Positions 44,453 through 57,300 are shown, counted from the stretch's first letter. The stretch is DNA of 64,000 nucleotides from Silene conica (GCA_029255685.2 CM055311.2:15088952-15152951), one strand, 5' to 3'. Made by a program: numbers and translations. Notes: generated from the letters alone by a model not told the origin.

Positions 44453-47375
44453 TCAATCGAAAAGAGAAGGATGCGCAATACGCATCGACGCCTCGGTCTC
44501 CCACGTCTGCTCCTCAACATCACCGCAACGCCAAAGGATCTTCACTAGCGGCACCACCTTGCTCCTAAGCTTCATATCCTGACGGTCTAGGATCTTCACG
44601 GGACGCTCCTCGAAAGCAAGACTCGGCTCCAAGTTCTCGATCTCTCTGGGCAGAACATGACTCGGGTCACTAACATACTTACGGAGATGAGAAACATGAA
44701 AGACACTATGAACCTTGCCCAAACTAGGAGGCAAGTCCAAACGGTAAGCAGCAGCACCAATCCTCTTCACGATCTCAAATGGCCCAATATACTTAGGACT
44801 CAACTTGCCCTTAACTCCAAACCTCTTGACGCCCTTCATCGGTGAAACTCTAAAGAAGACTCGATCACCCACCTCAAACTCTAAGGGTCTACGGCGAACA
44901 TCAGCATAGGATTTCTGCCGATCCTGTGCGGCCTTCATCCTACCCCTTATAAGCTGGACCTGATCGATAGTAACAGCTAACTGGTCCGGTCCTAGGTCAT
45001 GCACGTCGCTCGCCTGATCCCAACAGATCGGACTACGGCACTTCCTACCATAAAGAGCCTCGTACGGAGCCATACCAATAGATGAATGGTAACTGTTGTT
45101 GTAAGAAAACTCTACCAACGGCAAACACTGCTCCCAAGAACTCTGAAAATCAAGTGCACAAGCACGAAGCAAATCCTCTAGTGTCTGAATAGTCCTCTCG
45201 GACTGACCATCGGTCGCGGCATGAAAAGCGGTGCTCATCAACAAACGGCTACCCATAGCCTCCTGCAAAGCCTTCCAGAATCTGGAACAAAACCTCGGAT
45301 CTCGATCTGAAATGATCTCTCTCAGGACACCATGATAGCGGACTATCTCAGCAATATAAGCCCTGGCTAAACGGTCCATATCCCATGTCTCTCTGATAGG
45401 CACAAATCTGGCACACTTAGTTAGCCTATCCACAATAACCCAAATCGCATCCTTGCCTCCAACTGTCTTAGGCAATGCTGTAACGAAGTCCATAGATATA
45501 CACTCCCACTTCCACTGAGGAACGGGAAGCGGCTGTAGCAAACCACCTGGCCTCCTATGCTCTATCTTGACTTGTTGACAAGTCAAGCACCTACTCACGT
45601 AATCCAAGATCTCCTTCTTCATACCGGGCCACCAAAACATAAGCCTCAAATCCTTGTGCATCTTCTCTCCTCCTGGATGAACTGAATACGGTGTCAAGTG
45701 AGCTTCATCAAGAATCCTCTTCCTCAAATCTTGCACATCAGGAACATACATCCTACCACGGAACCTAAGGAAACCATCAGCATCAATCACTAAGTCAGGT
45801 GCAACACCACTCGAAATCTTAGCCTCGAACTTCTTGAAATCGGCATCTAAAGGTAAACTCTGGCGAATCTCCCAATACAAAGATGGCTCGGCAGTCATAG
45901 CAGCTAACCAATCAAAACCACTACCCACCATCTCTAATCTCAGCTTCCGGAACTCGGAGCACAACTCATCAGGCAATACTCGCATGGCACTCATCGAGTG
46001 AGAAGTCTTGCGGCTAAGCGCATCAGCAACTACATTGGCTTTTCCCTCATGATATAACAACTCGATGTCGTAATCTTTCACTAACTCTAGCCAACGTCTC
46101 TGTCTCATGTTAAGGTCTTTCTGGGTGAAAATGTACTTAAGACTCTTGTGATCTGTGAAAATACGGCAATGGGATCCAATCAGGTAATGTCGCCACATCT
46201 TCAAAGCATGAACGACCGCGGCCAACTCCAAATCATGTGTTGGATAGTTCACCTCATGAACTCTCAACTGTCTAGATGAGTAGGCTATCACCTTACCACT
46301 CTGCATCAGTACGCATCCAAGTCCTAACATCGAAGCATCACAATACACATCAAAGTCAACCCCGATCTCTAGCAAAGCAAGTATAGGAGCGGAGGTCAAC
46401 CTAGTCTTCAATTCCTGGAAAGAACTCTCGCACTTGTCGGTCCACACAAACTTAGCTTCTTTCTTCAACAACTGAGTCATCGGGCGAGCTAATCTAGAGA
46501 AATCCTCAACAAATCTACGATAATAACCAGGCAATCCAAGGAAACTACGGATCTCTCCAACGTCTTTGGGACTCTCCCAATCAACAACAGCCTCAATCTT
46601 CGCGGGATCAACCATAACTCCCTCACTAGATATCACATGTCCAAGAAATGCAACCTTAGAAAGCCAAAACTCACACTTAGAGAACTTCGCGAACCACTTC
46701 TGACGACGTAAAATCCCAAGAATCAATCTAAGATGCTCGGCATGCTCCTCATCGGTCTTAGAGTAAATGAGGATATAATCGATAAACACCACAACACAAG
46801 TGTCAAGATACTCACTAAATGTACGGTTCATCTGATCCATGAAGATAGCAGGTGCATTAGTCAACCCAAAAGGCATACCCACGAACTCAAAATGCCCATA
46901 TCTGGTACGAAAAGCAGTCTTCGCAATATCAGCCTCTCTCACTGGAATCTGATGATAACCCGATCGAAGATCAATCTTAGAAAACCTCAAAGCACCTCAC
47001 AACTGATCAAACAAATCATCTATCCTAGGCAAGGGATATCTGTTCTTCACGGTCACTCGGTTCAGCTCTCTATAGTCAATGCAAAGTCTCATGGAACCAT
47101 CTTTCTTCTTAACGAACAAAACGGGAGCACCCCACGGAGAAGCACTCGGTCTAGTGAACCCTTTCTCGATCATCTCTTCCAATTGCTGCTTCAACTCTTT
47201 CAACTCTGGCGGAGCCATACGGTAAGGAGCTTTAGAAATCGGTCCGGTACCTGGAACAAGCTCAATAGTAAACTTCACATCTCTCTCTGGCGGTATCCCT
47301 GGCAAGTCATTTGGGAAAACATCTGGATACTCACGAACAATGGCTACATCCTCAAGCTTTGGTAGCGATGGCTTA
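44453..47375 (-). pseudogene. Element B copy 3 pol, main part, cut by element D
   Basis: Same domain order as copies 1 and 2, with TGA at 46997-46999. In addition the RT catalytic box reads FIDYILIYS, so the second catalytic Asp is Tyr, and LGLPGYY replaces LGLAGYY. The N-terminal end is separated by element D and resumes at 58784-58845. This copy is the most damaged of the three. Confidence 0.9.
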
Positions 47376-48852
47376 TGAAGAGTCTATTGATATGATATAC
47401 TCAAGAAGGGGGGGGTTGAATTGAGTATGCCTTCTTTTCGGAATCTTCTTCGATGTGTGTGTAGTTGTATGATGATCGTTGAGTAGAGCAATAATAAAGT
47501 AGAGACACGATATTTTTGAAGTGGTTCAGTCTCACACTCTGAGACCTACGTCCACTATTCTCGATTAATAAAATTAGTACCAACTCTGGATTACAATTTT
47601 ATCAACCCTACTCGTGCGACTTTGATGTTAGTCACAACTCAATCTAGATACCGCTAAATATCTAGCTACGACAAATACCGTTAAATATTTGTCTTACAAT
47701 GAGTACCGCTAAATACTCGTTCTATCTTACGTAAATAAGATAAAGTCTTCAATGTTTTCTTGGTGTCACAATCTTGAATAAATAAGATCAATGCTTGAGC
47801 ACTTGAATCTTGAATCGGATTTGACAATGAAAAGCTCGAACTTGAAGAATATGAACGGCGGTTTCTCTTTCTCGATTTGCGTGTATGTGTGTTGTGTATT
47901 TCGTGTCAATTAATGTGTCATAGGTAGTCTATTTATATAGAATATGTATCTAGGTATTTCTAACCCTAGATGACTTAGGAATATTACTTAAAACTAGAAT
48001 ACTAGTCTTTTAGTAATACTACCATAAATCTAATCTTAATATATTTAGGAAAGATATAATAATGTACTATGTGTATTATATAAGGAATCAATTTCCTAAT
48101 TCATATTTAGGAAAGATCTTTATATAATAAACAATTAGTATCCTTATTAAATCAACTTCCTAAATCATGTCAAAGATAATAAAATATATTACCATAATAT
48201 AATCTTAGTTTATTTAGGACATTAAATAAATACATGATATTTATTTAAGCAAGTCCTACACGATTTGGTAATGTGGCATGTCACACGATTTCCAAAATCG
48301 AAACAAACTATATTTAGACTATATATTTTTGACAATTAAAATCATATAAAAATCTTTAGTTTATTTTAGTAATAAATAATTATCTCATAAGATATTTATT
48401 TATTTCTTATTTAACCAAAAGATATTTTATATAATCCTATTAAGATTAACAATTCCATATTTAAAATAGAATACCATTGAACCACTAATACTACACGACA
48501 CAAATTAGGAAACAATTATTTCAACACACATAAGCCTTGATCATTTCTTCTTGATATAGAGTTATAGCTACGAGCTATAACTTGAATCCATCTTGTACTA
48601 AAGCTATAGTTGACGAATACAACTTTAGTTCATTATGCGCGCTTGTGATCTTCTATCAATCTTCGACTTAGTCAAATCATTGACTAATGTGCTTGAATCT
48701 TTTATACTTGATAGATTAGATCTTGTTACTAATGTTCTGTACACTTAGCACACGATTATACATACGAGTATATAATATATAAATAGCTAGACTTGTCATT
48801 ATCAAAACATAAACATATATACTATATATATATTTGAATATATGGTTCAACA
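47376..48852 (-). repeat. Element D left LTR (3' LTR)
   Basis: 1477 bp, TGAAGAGTCT...GGTTCAACA on the plus strand. Contains the perfect palindrome AGTTATAGCT-ACG-AGCTATAACT at 48560-48582 and repeated TACCGCTAAATA motifs. Confidence 0.95.
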
Positions 48853-49509
48853 AATTCCCCCTTTTTGATGATGGCAAGTCTCTCTTAGATTTCGTGTCTA
48901 AGTGTATGTTCCCCCTCAATATAATAATGGTCATTCATAGCAAAGAGTCACTTAGGGTTTTTATCTTCTATCTATCCCATATCCTTTAAGGACCCTAAGA
49001 GACAATGAATTACGACAAGGAGCAAGCTTAGGCAAATTCTAAATCTAAGTCGCATTTTTCCCCCTCTTGACATCATCGAAAAGATGAGAACAAAGACATG
49101 AAACGACTAGAATAATATACGTACGAAGCATAAGCAAGCATATAAACGAGTCGAAATACTATGAACATAGAAAATATCACATAACCACATACGGAATGTT
49201 AAAAATATACACAACCAATCCAAAATATTAAGCCAATGGGCCGAATGTGGAACAATGTTTTAAAAAAAATGGGCCTGGCTAGGTTAGTGCAAAAGGGGCC
49301 GGCAAAAGATAACTAGCAAAGTTGGGCTAAGGTAAGATTAGGAAATCCGAGAGAGAGGCAGAACAAAATGGTAAGGCCTCGGATTCCTTAATGGGCTAGG
49401 TTATTAGATTGGGCCTTAATAGAGAATTGTTTATAAGTCCACCTGACTTAGAGCCAAAAACCAACAACATCACAACCAAATTTCGAACAACAGAGACGGA
49501 GAGGATTGA
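48853..49509 (-). other. Element D PPT and 3' non-coding region
   Basis: AAAAAGGGGGAATT (minus strand) abuts the LTR and is the plus-strand primer. A second G-rich block lies near 49060 (minus: AAGAGGGGGAAAAA). No ORF. Confidence 0.75.
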
Positions 49510-51042
49510 TCATGAACGAGAGCTTGAACCCGGATTCTTTGCATAAGGATTCACATAATCGGGTCGGGTACGATACTCAAGTGACTCCAGCCTGTCCAAA
49601 CAACTTGATACGTTTCTCCCTTGAGCATTGAGTGAAATTTCAAAGTTGAGCACTTTGAGGGATAGTGCTTTGACGGCCTCGAGTGCTTGAGACGCATCTT
49701 CCCTTAATAACCCATGATCCCTAACCATGGCTCCTCCCTGAGTCGTAAGGAAAGAAAGTCGATCACTAATGCTGAGCAATTCCGAGCACACAACTGACAC
49801 CTCTGAACCAATTTTAACTAAATGTTTATCAACCTTGTTCATCCATTCGTGATCATCCTCAAAATCACGTCCTCTCTTCTTACCACTACTCCCTGCCTCA
49901 CCAGAGCACTTCTGCCCTTCACACAAATTAATGACCTTATCCATTTTTGCTTCAAGGTTGGCAAAGAGAGGGGATGGAGTCGAAGCAGCTTCCTGACCAA
50001 CAACCTTACCAAACGAAAGATCAGCACCATCAAAGAAAATACCCATTAACTTCAACAAACGATCACCCATAACATCTTTTGACTTAAGTCCGAAACTAGC
50101 ATTATCAACAACACCCTTTTTGAGCAGTAATTCGGATACCCACATTCCATATGGGATGTCAATGGTAGAGCAAAATTTCTCCTTAACAAGAACATTTGAA
50201 ACTTGACAGATTTTATGGCAAATAAGAGATGCCAAATCAACTTTCTGTCCCTCCAACCAGCTATACAATATTACGGCCTCAACACTAGCAAGTTTATCCC
50301 GACCACCCCGACGAGGTAATACAGTATTCCATAAAAAGTTCAAGAAGAACTTCAATTTTGGGTTAAAATTGACAGTGAGCAAAGGGGAAACCTCAGTAGC
50401 ATCGTCATCGAAATATTTTTTAATCACCAATTTTTGATCTTTAGTAACTACACTCCATTCCTTTCTTGGGTCAAGAACTAACCCGTCTTGATCAAGCTTA
50501 AAGATTTCACAAATATCCGACTTAGTCACAACAACATCTTGACCATTCACAACACCCTTAATACCATCATCACAAGGTTTAACAGAAGCAAAGAATTGAA
50601 CCAATTCTATAGGAAACAACAAACCCGAGAACTCACTGATATATTCCCATCCTTGATACGTGAGAAAATCTTTAAAGAAACGCAAAGATTTTGACCCACT
50701 GACCCACGATTTAGGATAAAACCGACCCGCATGAATGGCGTAAGGTAAGACTCGATCAATTAACGTACCTTCTTGTTTGGTCATACGCACTTTCTCAAGA
50801 CCCTCCCTAGTAGCCTCGATTGAATATTCGGAAAACAGGGGACGCGAATGTCGAGAGGGAGAACTCATTTCATGCATGTCTTCAGGAATGGAAGGAGATG
50901 AGCGGTTGAGTTTTCGTCGTTTGCCTTTGTCAGATGGTGGTGCGGCGGTGGCTATGGGTGTTGGAGACGGTGGGGGTGATGAAGTTGGTGAAGGGGGTGA
51001 AGGTTTCTTTTGATGAGAGCGGGTGGCGCGTGAGGGAGGCAT
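49510..51042 (-). CDS. Element D third ORF (510 codons), plant-transposon-protein-like
   Basis: It sits after pol on the same strand, where Sireviruses often have an extra or envelope-like ORF. The N-terminus is basic and Pro/Ser-rich (SPPPSPTPIATAAPP then KGKRRKLN, a possible nuclear signal). The middle (about residues 65-350) is globular, with RFYPKSWVSG, FSGLLFPIELVQFFASVKP, VTKSDICEIFKLD and LNFLWNTVLPRRGGRDKLA. This is the pattern of the putative plant transposon protein family found in plant retroelements. The C-terminal part (about 370-500) looks coiled-coil, with KKRGRDFED. I see no clear signal peptide or membrane segment, so envelope function is not supported. The uninterrupted ORF suggests selection until recently. 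Confidence 0.75.
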   Translation of the reverse strand: MPPSRATRSHQKKPSPPSPTSSPPPSPTPIATAAPPSDKGKRRKLNRSSPSIPEDMHEMSSPSRHSRPLFSEYSIEATREGLEKVRMTKQEGTLIDRVLPYAIHAGRFYPKSWVSGSKSLRFFKDFLTYQGWEYISEFSGLLFPIELVQFFASVKPCDDGIKGVVNGQDVVVTKSDICEIFKLDQDGLVLDPRKEWSVVTKDQKLVIKKYFDDDATEVSPLLTVNFNPKLKFFLNFLWNTVLPRRGGRDKLASVEAVILYSWLEGQKVDLASLICHKICQVSNVLVKEKFCSTIDIPYGMWVSELLLKKGVVDNASFGLKSKDVMGDRLLKLMGIFFDGADLSFGKVVGQEAASTPSPLFANLEAKMDKVINLCEGQKCSGEAGSSGKKRGRDFEDDHEWMNKVDKHLVKIGSEVSVVCSELLSISDRLSFLTTQGGAMVRDHGLLREDASQALEAVKALSLKVLNFEISLNAQGRNVSSCLDRLESLEYRTRPDYVNPYAKNPGSSSRS

Positions 51043-51579
51043 AGTGATGGAGATAAATGACGGTGGTTTCAGGTGTATTCTTTGCGGAGGTTTGGAAGAG
51101 TTTTAATGGAGGTTTTAAGTTTTATGGAGTTTTGAGTGTATTAATGGGTTTTTACAACTTTGATGTCGGTAATAATTGAGGAAGGTGAGGTAAGTTGAGG
51201 GAGTTGGGGTAATAATGGTGAAGAGGGTTAAGGTCAAATGCTAGGAGTAGTAGGGGGCACGTGGCAGGTGGGGGACCATCACACACTTTGTGTGTGTGAT
51301 TTTAGGTAAGTATTTTTTTTTTTTTTTATAATATTTGAGTATTATTATTTTGTATATATATTGTAATATGTATATTGTGGGGAAATTATAATATGTGACG
51401 TAATATTATTGTGAGATCGATTGTGCACACATTCATATGTAAATCATATAATATAACTATAATCACAAAATTTAACATCGAATATATACATACACATGCA
51501 GCGGAGTATACGGACACAGTCATATAATCTCATCTAAACCGTAGTCAATCATTGGGTTATTTTTGCTTTTAAGATTTGA
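51043..51579 (-). other. Element D spacer between pol and the third ORF
   Basis: 537 bp without a usable ORF. It could hold a promoter or splice signals for the third ORF. A T-rich stretch (51316-51336) and TATATATTG-type sequence are visible, but no element is certain. Confidence 0.5.
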
Positions 51580-54500
51580 TTAGGTGCCACCGATTAAACC
51601 AATTTCCAATCGCAAAGTCTCAAAGCGTTCTCTAGCCAATGGTTTAGTGAAGATATCTGCCCACTGTTTTTCCGTACTACAAAATTCCAATTTTATATTT
51701 TTCTTTTCAACATGGTCTCTTAGAAAGTGGTGTCTAATTTCAATATGTTTGGTCCTCGAGTGCTGGGCTGGGTTTTTTGATATAATTATAGCACTCGTAT
51801 TATCACATAAAATAGGCACGCATCCAACATCAACACCATAATCATGTAACTGTTGCTTTAACCATAAAAGTTGAGAACATACCAGTGCGGCTGCAATATA
51901 TTCTGCTTCAGCAGTTGAGAGAGCGACAGAATTTTGTTTCTTGGATCCCCAAGATATTATACATGGACCTACAAAAGTAGCAAGTCCCGAGGTACTTTTT
52001 CTGTCTAATGAACATCCTGCATAATCCGCATCTGAATATCCTACTAGGTTAAAGTTACAGTCCATAGGATACCATAGATATAACTTTGAGGTTCCGATTA
52101 GGTATCTTAATATTCTTTTAACTGCAATCATATGTGATTCTTTTGGTGCAGATTGGAATCTCGCACAAACACAGACACTAAACATTATATCTGGACGACT
52201 TGCTGTAAGATAAAGAAGTGAGCCAATCATACCTCTGTAAGTTGTTTCATCTACAGACTTACCATCTTCGTCTTTGGTTAACTTCTTATCTGTGACCATT
52301 GGAGTAGGCATTGCATGAGAGGTTTCCATTCCAAATTTCTTTAGTAACTCCTTGACATATTTTTGTTGATGAACTTTGATTCCTTCTTCAGTTTGTTGTA
52401 TTTGAAGTCCAAGGAAGAACTTTAGTTCTCCCATCATACTCATCTCGAACTCAGAGGTCATCAACTCAGAGAAGTACTTGCACAACTTTTTATTAGTTGA
52501 GCCAAAAATAATATCGTCAACATAGATCTGAACAACTAGTAGATCTGAGTTTTCGCTTTTAAGAAATAGGGTTTTATCCACAGACCCTCTCTTGAATCCA
52601 CTCTCCAATAGGAACTTTGATAATCTGTCGTACCATGCCCTAGGTGCTTGTTTCAGGCCATAGAGAGCTTTGTCCAATTTGAATACATGATCCTTGAGTT
52701 TGCTGTCAGGAAATCCAGGAGGTTGTTCAACAAATACTTCCTCTTGGAGATAGCCATTAAGAAATGCAGTCTTAACGTCCATCTGAAAAAGCTTCATTCC
52801 CTTGTGTGCTGCAAATGCAATGAGTAGTCTTATTGCCTCAAGACGAGCAACAGGAGCAAAGGTTTCGTCATAATCGATCCCTTCCTGTTGGTTGTATCCT
52901 TGAACCACTAGTCTGGCCTTATTTCGCACAATGACTCCAGTGTCATCCAATTTGTTTCTGAATACCCATCTAGTTCCAATGACAGTTCTGTCCTTAGGTC
53001 TAGGAACAAGATGCCAAACTTTGTTTCTTTCAAATTGCTGGAGTTCTTCTTGCATGGCAACTATCCAGTCTGGTTCTGCGAGAGCTTCCTTGATATTTGA
53101 AGGTTCAATGGTGGAGAGAAAGGAGTAGAATGAGCAAAAGTTATTTAAGCTCCTTCGAGTCTGAACTCCATCTGTCAGGCTTCCTATGACATTGTCCAAA
53201 GGATGAGAGCCTTTGTATCTCCAGTTCCTTGATTGATCATTTGCATTCCCTGAACTTGACTCGGGATCTTGACTTGTTCCCCCTGAATCCAAACCTGGGT
53301 TTATAGAAGGGTCAGGTATAACTCTGGCCTCTTCCCTTTGGTTTTGATTCAAAGTTACAGTTTCATTAGCTGTAACTCTGGGTTCCAAGTCATTGGTTTG
53401 AGAGTTATCTACAGTATCATCAACTGTAGTTTCATCTCTCGCACCGTTTTCTCCTAAGTTAAGTTCATCATGAGTTCCTTGAGGTTCTCCTTCTTCAATT
53501 TCCATTTCAGGAGGATCTTCCCTTGATAACCTGAAATCAGGTTCGTCTAGGTTTTCCTCTATATCCTGTAATGGCTTATCGAAGGCATTATTCTCATCAA
53601 AGATAACATGAATACTTTCCTCTATGCATAAAGTACGTTTGTTAAAAACTTTGTAGGCTTTACTATGATCTGAATATCCTATAAAGATTGCTTCATCACT
53701 TCTAGGGTCGAATTTGCTTAATCTGTTTTTACCATTGTTGTGAACAAAGCATTTACTACCAAAGCATCTTAAATGAGATATGTTTGGTTTACGACCTCGA
53801 AGAAGTTCATAAGGAGTCTTTTTAAGGATAGGTCTAATCATAGCACGGTTATGAATATAGCAGGCTGTACTAATAGCCTCAGCCCAAAAGTTTCTAGGTA
53901 GGCCACTACAAAGAAGCATTGTTCGAGCCATGTCTTCTAGGGTTCTGTTCATTCGTTCTACGACTCCATTTTGTTGTGGGGTTCTAGGGGCCGAGAAGTT
54001 ATGACCAACACCATTGGTTTTACAGAACTCAATAAAAGCATGATTGTCGAACTCAGTTCCATGATCAGTACGGATTGTTACTAGGTTTGATTTATATTTG
54101 TTTTGGACAAGTTTCATGAGACTAACAAATTCATCGAATGTTTCGTCTTTAGAGTGAAGAAAGATTGGCCAAACAAATCTAGAGTAATCATCAACTAGAA
54201 CGAAAACGTACCTGGAACCACCTCTGCTTCTTACCTTCATAGGGCCACATAGATCCATGTGTACTAGTTCAAGAGCTTGTTCTGTGCTTACCACTCTTTT
54301 TGGCTTAAAGGATGATCTGACGTGTTTACATCGTGCACATGTGTCACACATCTTTTCTTGATCAAATTTGATCTTTGGAAGACCTTCGACCAAGTCCCAT
54401 CTTTTCAGCTTACTTAGAATAGGTGAGCTAATATGACCAAATCTCTTGTGCCATAGACATGGATCATCTAACGTAACTTTCATACATGATAGAGAATCAG

Positions 54501-54897
54501 TAGGTACAACATTTAAATCAATCATATAAACATTTTTCATCCTATGACCTTCAAGTATTACTTTACTGGTGCCTTCTAGGATAATACGGCATATATCTGA
54601 GTGAAAAACCACTTTATTTCCTTTGTCACATAATTGAGATATACTGATAAGATTGTGTTTGAGACCACTTACAAGGTATACATCATTTATAGCATGAGAG
54701 GATGAAATACCTATCTTACCAATTCCGATGATCTTTCCCTTTTTGTTATCACCAAATGTGACTTTACCTCCATCAAAGGGTTTAAGGGTTTGGAATAGAT
54801 TTACGTCGCCTGTCATATGTCTTGAGCATCCACTGTCGAGATACCATAAGTTATTTTCCTTGGCGACAAACTGCACAAATAATTTTAAAGACAGGAT
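51580..54897 (-). CDS. Element D pol (protease, integrase, RT, RNase H)
   Basis: Complete Ty1/copia polyprotein. The order is protease with [15 protein letters not shown], integrase zinc finger (CDTCARCK), DDE core ([23 protein letters not shown]), a Ser/Glu-rich spacer, RT with [17 protein letters not shown] and the catalytic [11 protein letters not shown], and RNase H with [20 protein letters not shown] and LCDNTSAI. It ends [17 protein letters not shown] ([10 protein letters not shown]). The frame is -1 relative to gag, opens just inside the gag end, and has no ATG before the protease motif. It must therefore be made by frameshifting, splicing or another route. All catalytic motifs seem intact. 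Confidence 0.93.
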   Translation of the reverse strand: MLSLKLFVQFVAKENNLWYLDSGCSRHMTGDVNLFQTLKPFDGGKVTFGDNKKGKIIGIGKIGISSSHAINDVYLVSGLKHNLISISQLCDKGNKVVFHSDICRIILEGTSKVILEGHRMKNVYMIDLNVVPTDSLSCMKVTLDDPCLWHKRFGHISSPILSKLKRWDLVEGLPKIKFDQEKMCDTCARCKHVRSSFKPKRVVSTEQALELVHMDLCGPMKVRSRGGSRYVFVLVDDYSRFVWPIFLHSKDETFDEFVSLMKLVQNKYKSNLVTIRTDHGTEFDNHAFIEFCKTNGVGHNFSAPRTPQQNGVVERMNRTLEDMARTMLLCSGLPRNFWAEAISTACYIHNRAMIRPILKKTPYELLRGRKPNISHLRCFGSKCFVHNNGKNRLSKFDPRSDEAIFIGYSDHSKAYKVFNKRTLCIEESIHVIFDENNAFDKPLQDIEENLDEPDFRLSREDPPEMEIEEGEPQGTHDELNLGENGARDETTVDDTVDNSQTNDLEPRVTANETVTLNQNQREEARVIPDPSINPGLDSGGTSQDPESSSGNANDQSRNWRYKGSHPLDNVIGSLTDGVQTRRSLNNFCSFYSFLSTIEPSNIKEALAEPDWIVAMQEELQQFERNKVWHLVPRPKDRTVIGTRWVFRNKLDDTGVIVRNKARLVVQGYNQQEGIDYDETFAPVARLEAIRLLIAFAAHKGMKLFQMDVKTAFLNGYLQEEVFVEQPPGFPDSKLKDHVFKLDKALYGLKQAPRAWYDRLSKFLLESGFKRGSVDKTLFLKSENSDLLVVQIYVDDIIFGSTNKKLCKYFSELMTSEFEMSMMGELKFFLGLQIQQTEEGIKVHQQKYVKELLKKFGMETSHAMPTPMVTDKKLTKDEDGKSVDETTYRGMIGSLLYLTASRPDIMFSVCVCARFQSAPKESHMIAVKRILRYLIGTSKLYLWYPMDCNFNLVGYSDADYAGCSLDRKSTSGLATFVGPCIISWGSKKQNSVALSTAEAEYIAAALVCSQLLWLKQQLHDYGVDVGCVPILCDNTSAIIISKNPAQHSRTKHIEIRHHFLRDHVEKKNIKLEFCSTEKQWADIFTKPLARERFETLRLEIGLIGGT

Positions 54898-57263
54898 TTA
54901 GGTACCCAAGCATACTTGGGTCCTTTGTTGTTAGTAATCACAAATACATCTTCCTTTTTAACCCAGACTTGTCTTACATAGGTTTTCCTATATCGGTAGT
55001 GGTTGGGTTTTGATGTTCTTGTGTAGGTTTTAGTTTGGATTCTTGGTGACCATTTTTTGTGTGATGTTTGAGGAGTCTGTTTGGTTCTGTTTTTCTTTTC
55101 TTCGTAGTCAAATGTCATGTCATAGAACCATCTGTGGTCAATGTTTCTTTCCTCAGTTTTATCACCATCACTATCAGAGACAGAATTAGTGTCGCTTGGA
55201 ATTCCTAAGGATTTAACAAACTTAACTCCGGTTTTAAAATCTTGTGCGTGTTTCACACAGTTTTCTCGGAGGTGTCCAGTATGGCCACAATAAGTGCATA
55301 TTAAATACTCAGGAAGGTCGGCATATTTTCTTCTTCTAAAGTCTCTATCTGTTGGACTTTGCTTACACTTTGAGTGATCCCTTCTTCCATAACATTCGTG
55401 ACCTAACCCCATCTTCATGTTGTTGTCGGATTGTTCAGTTAGGAAGTTTAGAACGTTAGTGCTTCCTTCCCACTTATCGTGAACTTTCCGAGCATGAAGA
55501 AGGAGTTCTTTTAGGGAGTCTATTTCTTTCTTACATTCACTATGGTCAGTGTTGCTAGACTCTTTTAGGTTTTGAATGTCTTTATGGAAGTCAGACACAA
55601 TTTTGGCATGTTCTTTCTTGATTTTAGATATACTGAATTCTAGATCCATGATTTTGCTTTCGAGAATCTCAACTTCTTCTTGATGAGTCTCATCTTCGAC
55701 CATAGTTGAAGATTCTGACTTAAGCCGTTCATTAACCTTTCTTAATTCTGAAGTTATAGCTTCATTGGCTATAACTTTAGATTGAAGCTCTTTAATGTTG
55801 AGTTTTAGTTTTGAGGTTATAGCTTCATTAGCTATAACTTTAGACTCAAGAACCTTTTTCTCAGACATAACTGTTTCCAACTTAGCATTTACTTCAATGC
55901 TTATTTTGGATTTCAGTTTCTTAGCTTTGGCTTTCAGAAGTTGATTTTCCTCAGCAATATCGAGGATCTGCTCTTTCAAGTCATCTAACTCAAGATTTTG
56001 TTCATGACATTGGTCTAGGGTTTTCTCAAAATATTTAATTAGCATAGCCTTAGATAAGTTTTTAACTTGACTTTTGAGTTGAAGGAAATTTACCTCTTCG
56101 TCGTCGTCGTCTGAGTCTGATTCTCCAAGGAGACACATATTTGATGCGTCATCTTCATCATTGTCGTTTGAGATTAGATCTAGGCTGACGTTGCTTAGGC
56201 ACAGGTTTGCTACCTCTTCTTCTTCAGAGTCCTCGTCATCTTCAGATTCTAATTCTCCCCAGCATGACGCAAGCATTACTTTCTTAAACTCTGTTTTGGT
56301 CTTTTCTCTTTTTGACTTGTCTTTGATTTTGTCCCAACTTGGACAATCTTTGATCATATGGTCTTGTTGTCCACACTTGAAACATCCTTTTTTGAAGAAT
56401 GTTTGCTTGGAGTCAGTTTTCTTTTTGTCGAACGTTTTGTTGTTAGAGTTTTTGTATCTACCTTTGAAAACTGCTTTCTTAAATCGTCTAGCGAATAGAA
56501 CTGTTTCATCCTCAAGTTCTTCTTCGCTTACTTCGCTTGTGGAGGCTTGTAAAGCGACTCCCTTTCCTTTGGGATCATCATCGTTTTTATTTAGTATGAT
56601 CTCGTGAGCCATTAAGGATCCAATCAATTCTTGGTAAGTGATTTTAGATAAATCACGTGCTTCCTCTATGGCCGTGACTTTAGGTTGCCACTTTTTGGTG
56701 AGACTCCTAAGAATCTTACGAATGATATCCTCAGAATCGATCTTTTTGCCAAGGTTCCGTAGTTCATTAATAATACAAGAAAATCGTGCAGACATGCTAT
56801 CAATAGATTCATTCTTTTCCATATTGAAAAGTTCATATCTTTGAACGAGCAAGTCTATACGATGTTTCCTGACTGCGGATGTTCCTTCATAAACAAGTTC
56901 GAGACTATCCCATATTTCCTTAGCGGAACTACAGGATGAGAATCTATCGAATTCTGAGGTTATCATACCGTTCTGTAGGAGGCTCATGGCCTTAGAGTTT
57001 TTCTCTGCAATTTTGTAGTCACTTTCCACATAATCGCTTTCCATTTTTTCATAGGTTGTTCCATTGGCGGCGGCGACCAAGATCTTCTTTGGTCCAGTTT
57101 GGATGATCTTCCAACATTCCCAATCACAACCCTTGATGTAATGAGTCATCATATTTTTCCATAAACTATAGTTTTTGCCATCGAAGATAGGGCACTTGAG
57201 ATGCTTGGAATCCATAGATGAAAGAGTATATAATATAGAATCAATAGAAGGATCAAAACTCAC
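54885..57263 (-). CDS. Element D gag (792 codons)
   Basis: Unusually large Gag. The N-terminal copia gag domain (about residues 60-220) has [20 protein letters not shown] and [21 protein letters not shown] knuckle [14 protein letters not shown] follows near 297. Acidic patches ([22 protein letters not shown]) lead to a long coiled coil (about 390-610) that contains two [10 protein letters not shown] repeats. A second knuckle [14 protein letters not shown] lies near 660, and the C-terminus is basic. Large Gags with coiled coils and extended C-termini are typical of Sireviruses. The start ATG at 57263 lies 25 bp inside the PBS. Confidence 0.92.
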   Translation of the reverse strand: MSFDPSIDSILYTLSSMDSKHLKCPIFDGKNYSLWKNMMTHYIKGCDWECWKIIQTGPKKILVAAANGTTYEKMESDYVESDYKIAEKNSKAMSLLQNGMITSEFDRFSSCSSAKEIWDSLELVYEGTSAVRKHRIDLLVQRYELFNMEKNESIDSMSARFSCIINELRNLGKKIDSEDIIRKILRSLTKKWQPKVTAIEEARDLSKITYQELIGSLMAHEIILNKNDDDPKGKGVALQASTSEVSEEELEDETVLFARRFKKAVFKGRYKNSNNKTFDKKKTDSKQTFFKKGCFKCGQQDHMIKDCPSWDKIKDKSKREKTKTEFKKVMLASCWGELESEDDEDSEEEEVANLCLSNVSLDLISNDNDEDDASNMCLLGESDSDDDDEEVNFLQLKSQVKNLSKAMLIKYFEKTLDQCHEQNLELDDLKEQILDIAEENQLLKAKAKKLKSKISIEVNAKLETVMSEKKVLESKVIANEAITSKLKLNIKELQSKVIANEAITSELRKVNERLKSESSTMVEDETHQEEVEILESKIMDLEFSISKIKKEHAKIVSDFHKDIQNLKESSNTDHSECKKEIDSLKELLLHARKVHDKWEGSTNVLNFLTEQSDNNMKMGLGHECYGRRDHSKCKQSPTDRDFRRRKYADLPEYLICTYCGHTGHLRENCVKHAQDFKTGVKFVKSLGIPSDTNSVSDSDGDKTEERNIDHRWFYDMTFDYEEKKNRTKQTPQTSHKKWSPRIQTKTYTRTSKPNHYRYRKTYVRQVWVKKEDVFVITNNKGPKYAWVPKSCL

Positions 57264-57287
57264 GCGGCTAGGCGATCAAGAGCACGA

Positions 57288-57300
57288 GGCTCTGATACCA
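57288..57300 (-). promoter_or_regulatory. Element D primer binding site
   Basis: TGGTATCAGAGCC on the minus strand, complementary to initiator Met tRNA, two bases inside the 5' LTR. Confidence 0.92.

Noticed and set aside
49510..51042. Third ORF of element D as an envelope gene making it a retrovirus-like element
   Set aside because: No signal peptide, membrane segment or fusion-like region is visible. The protein is better described as a plant-transposon-protein-like accessory ORF.
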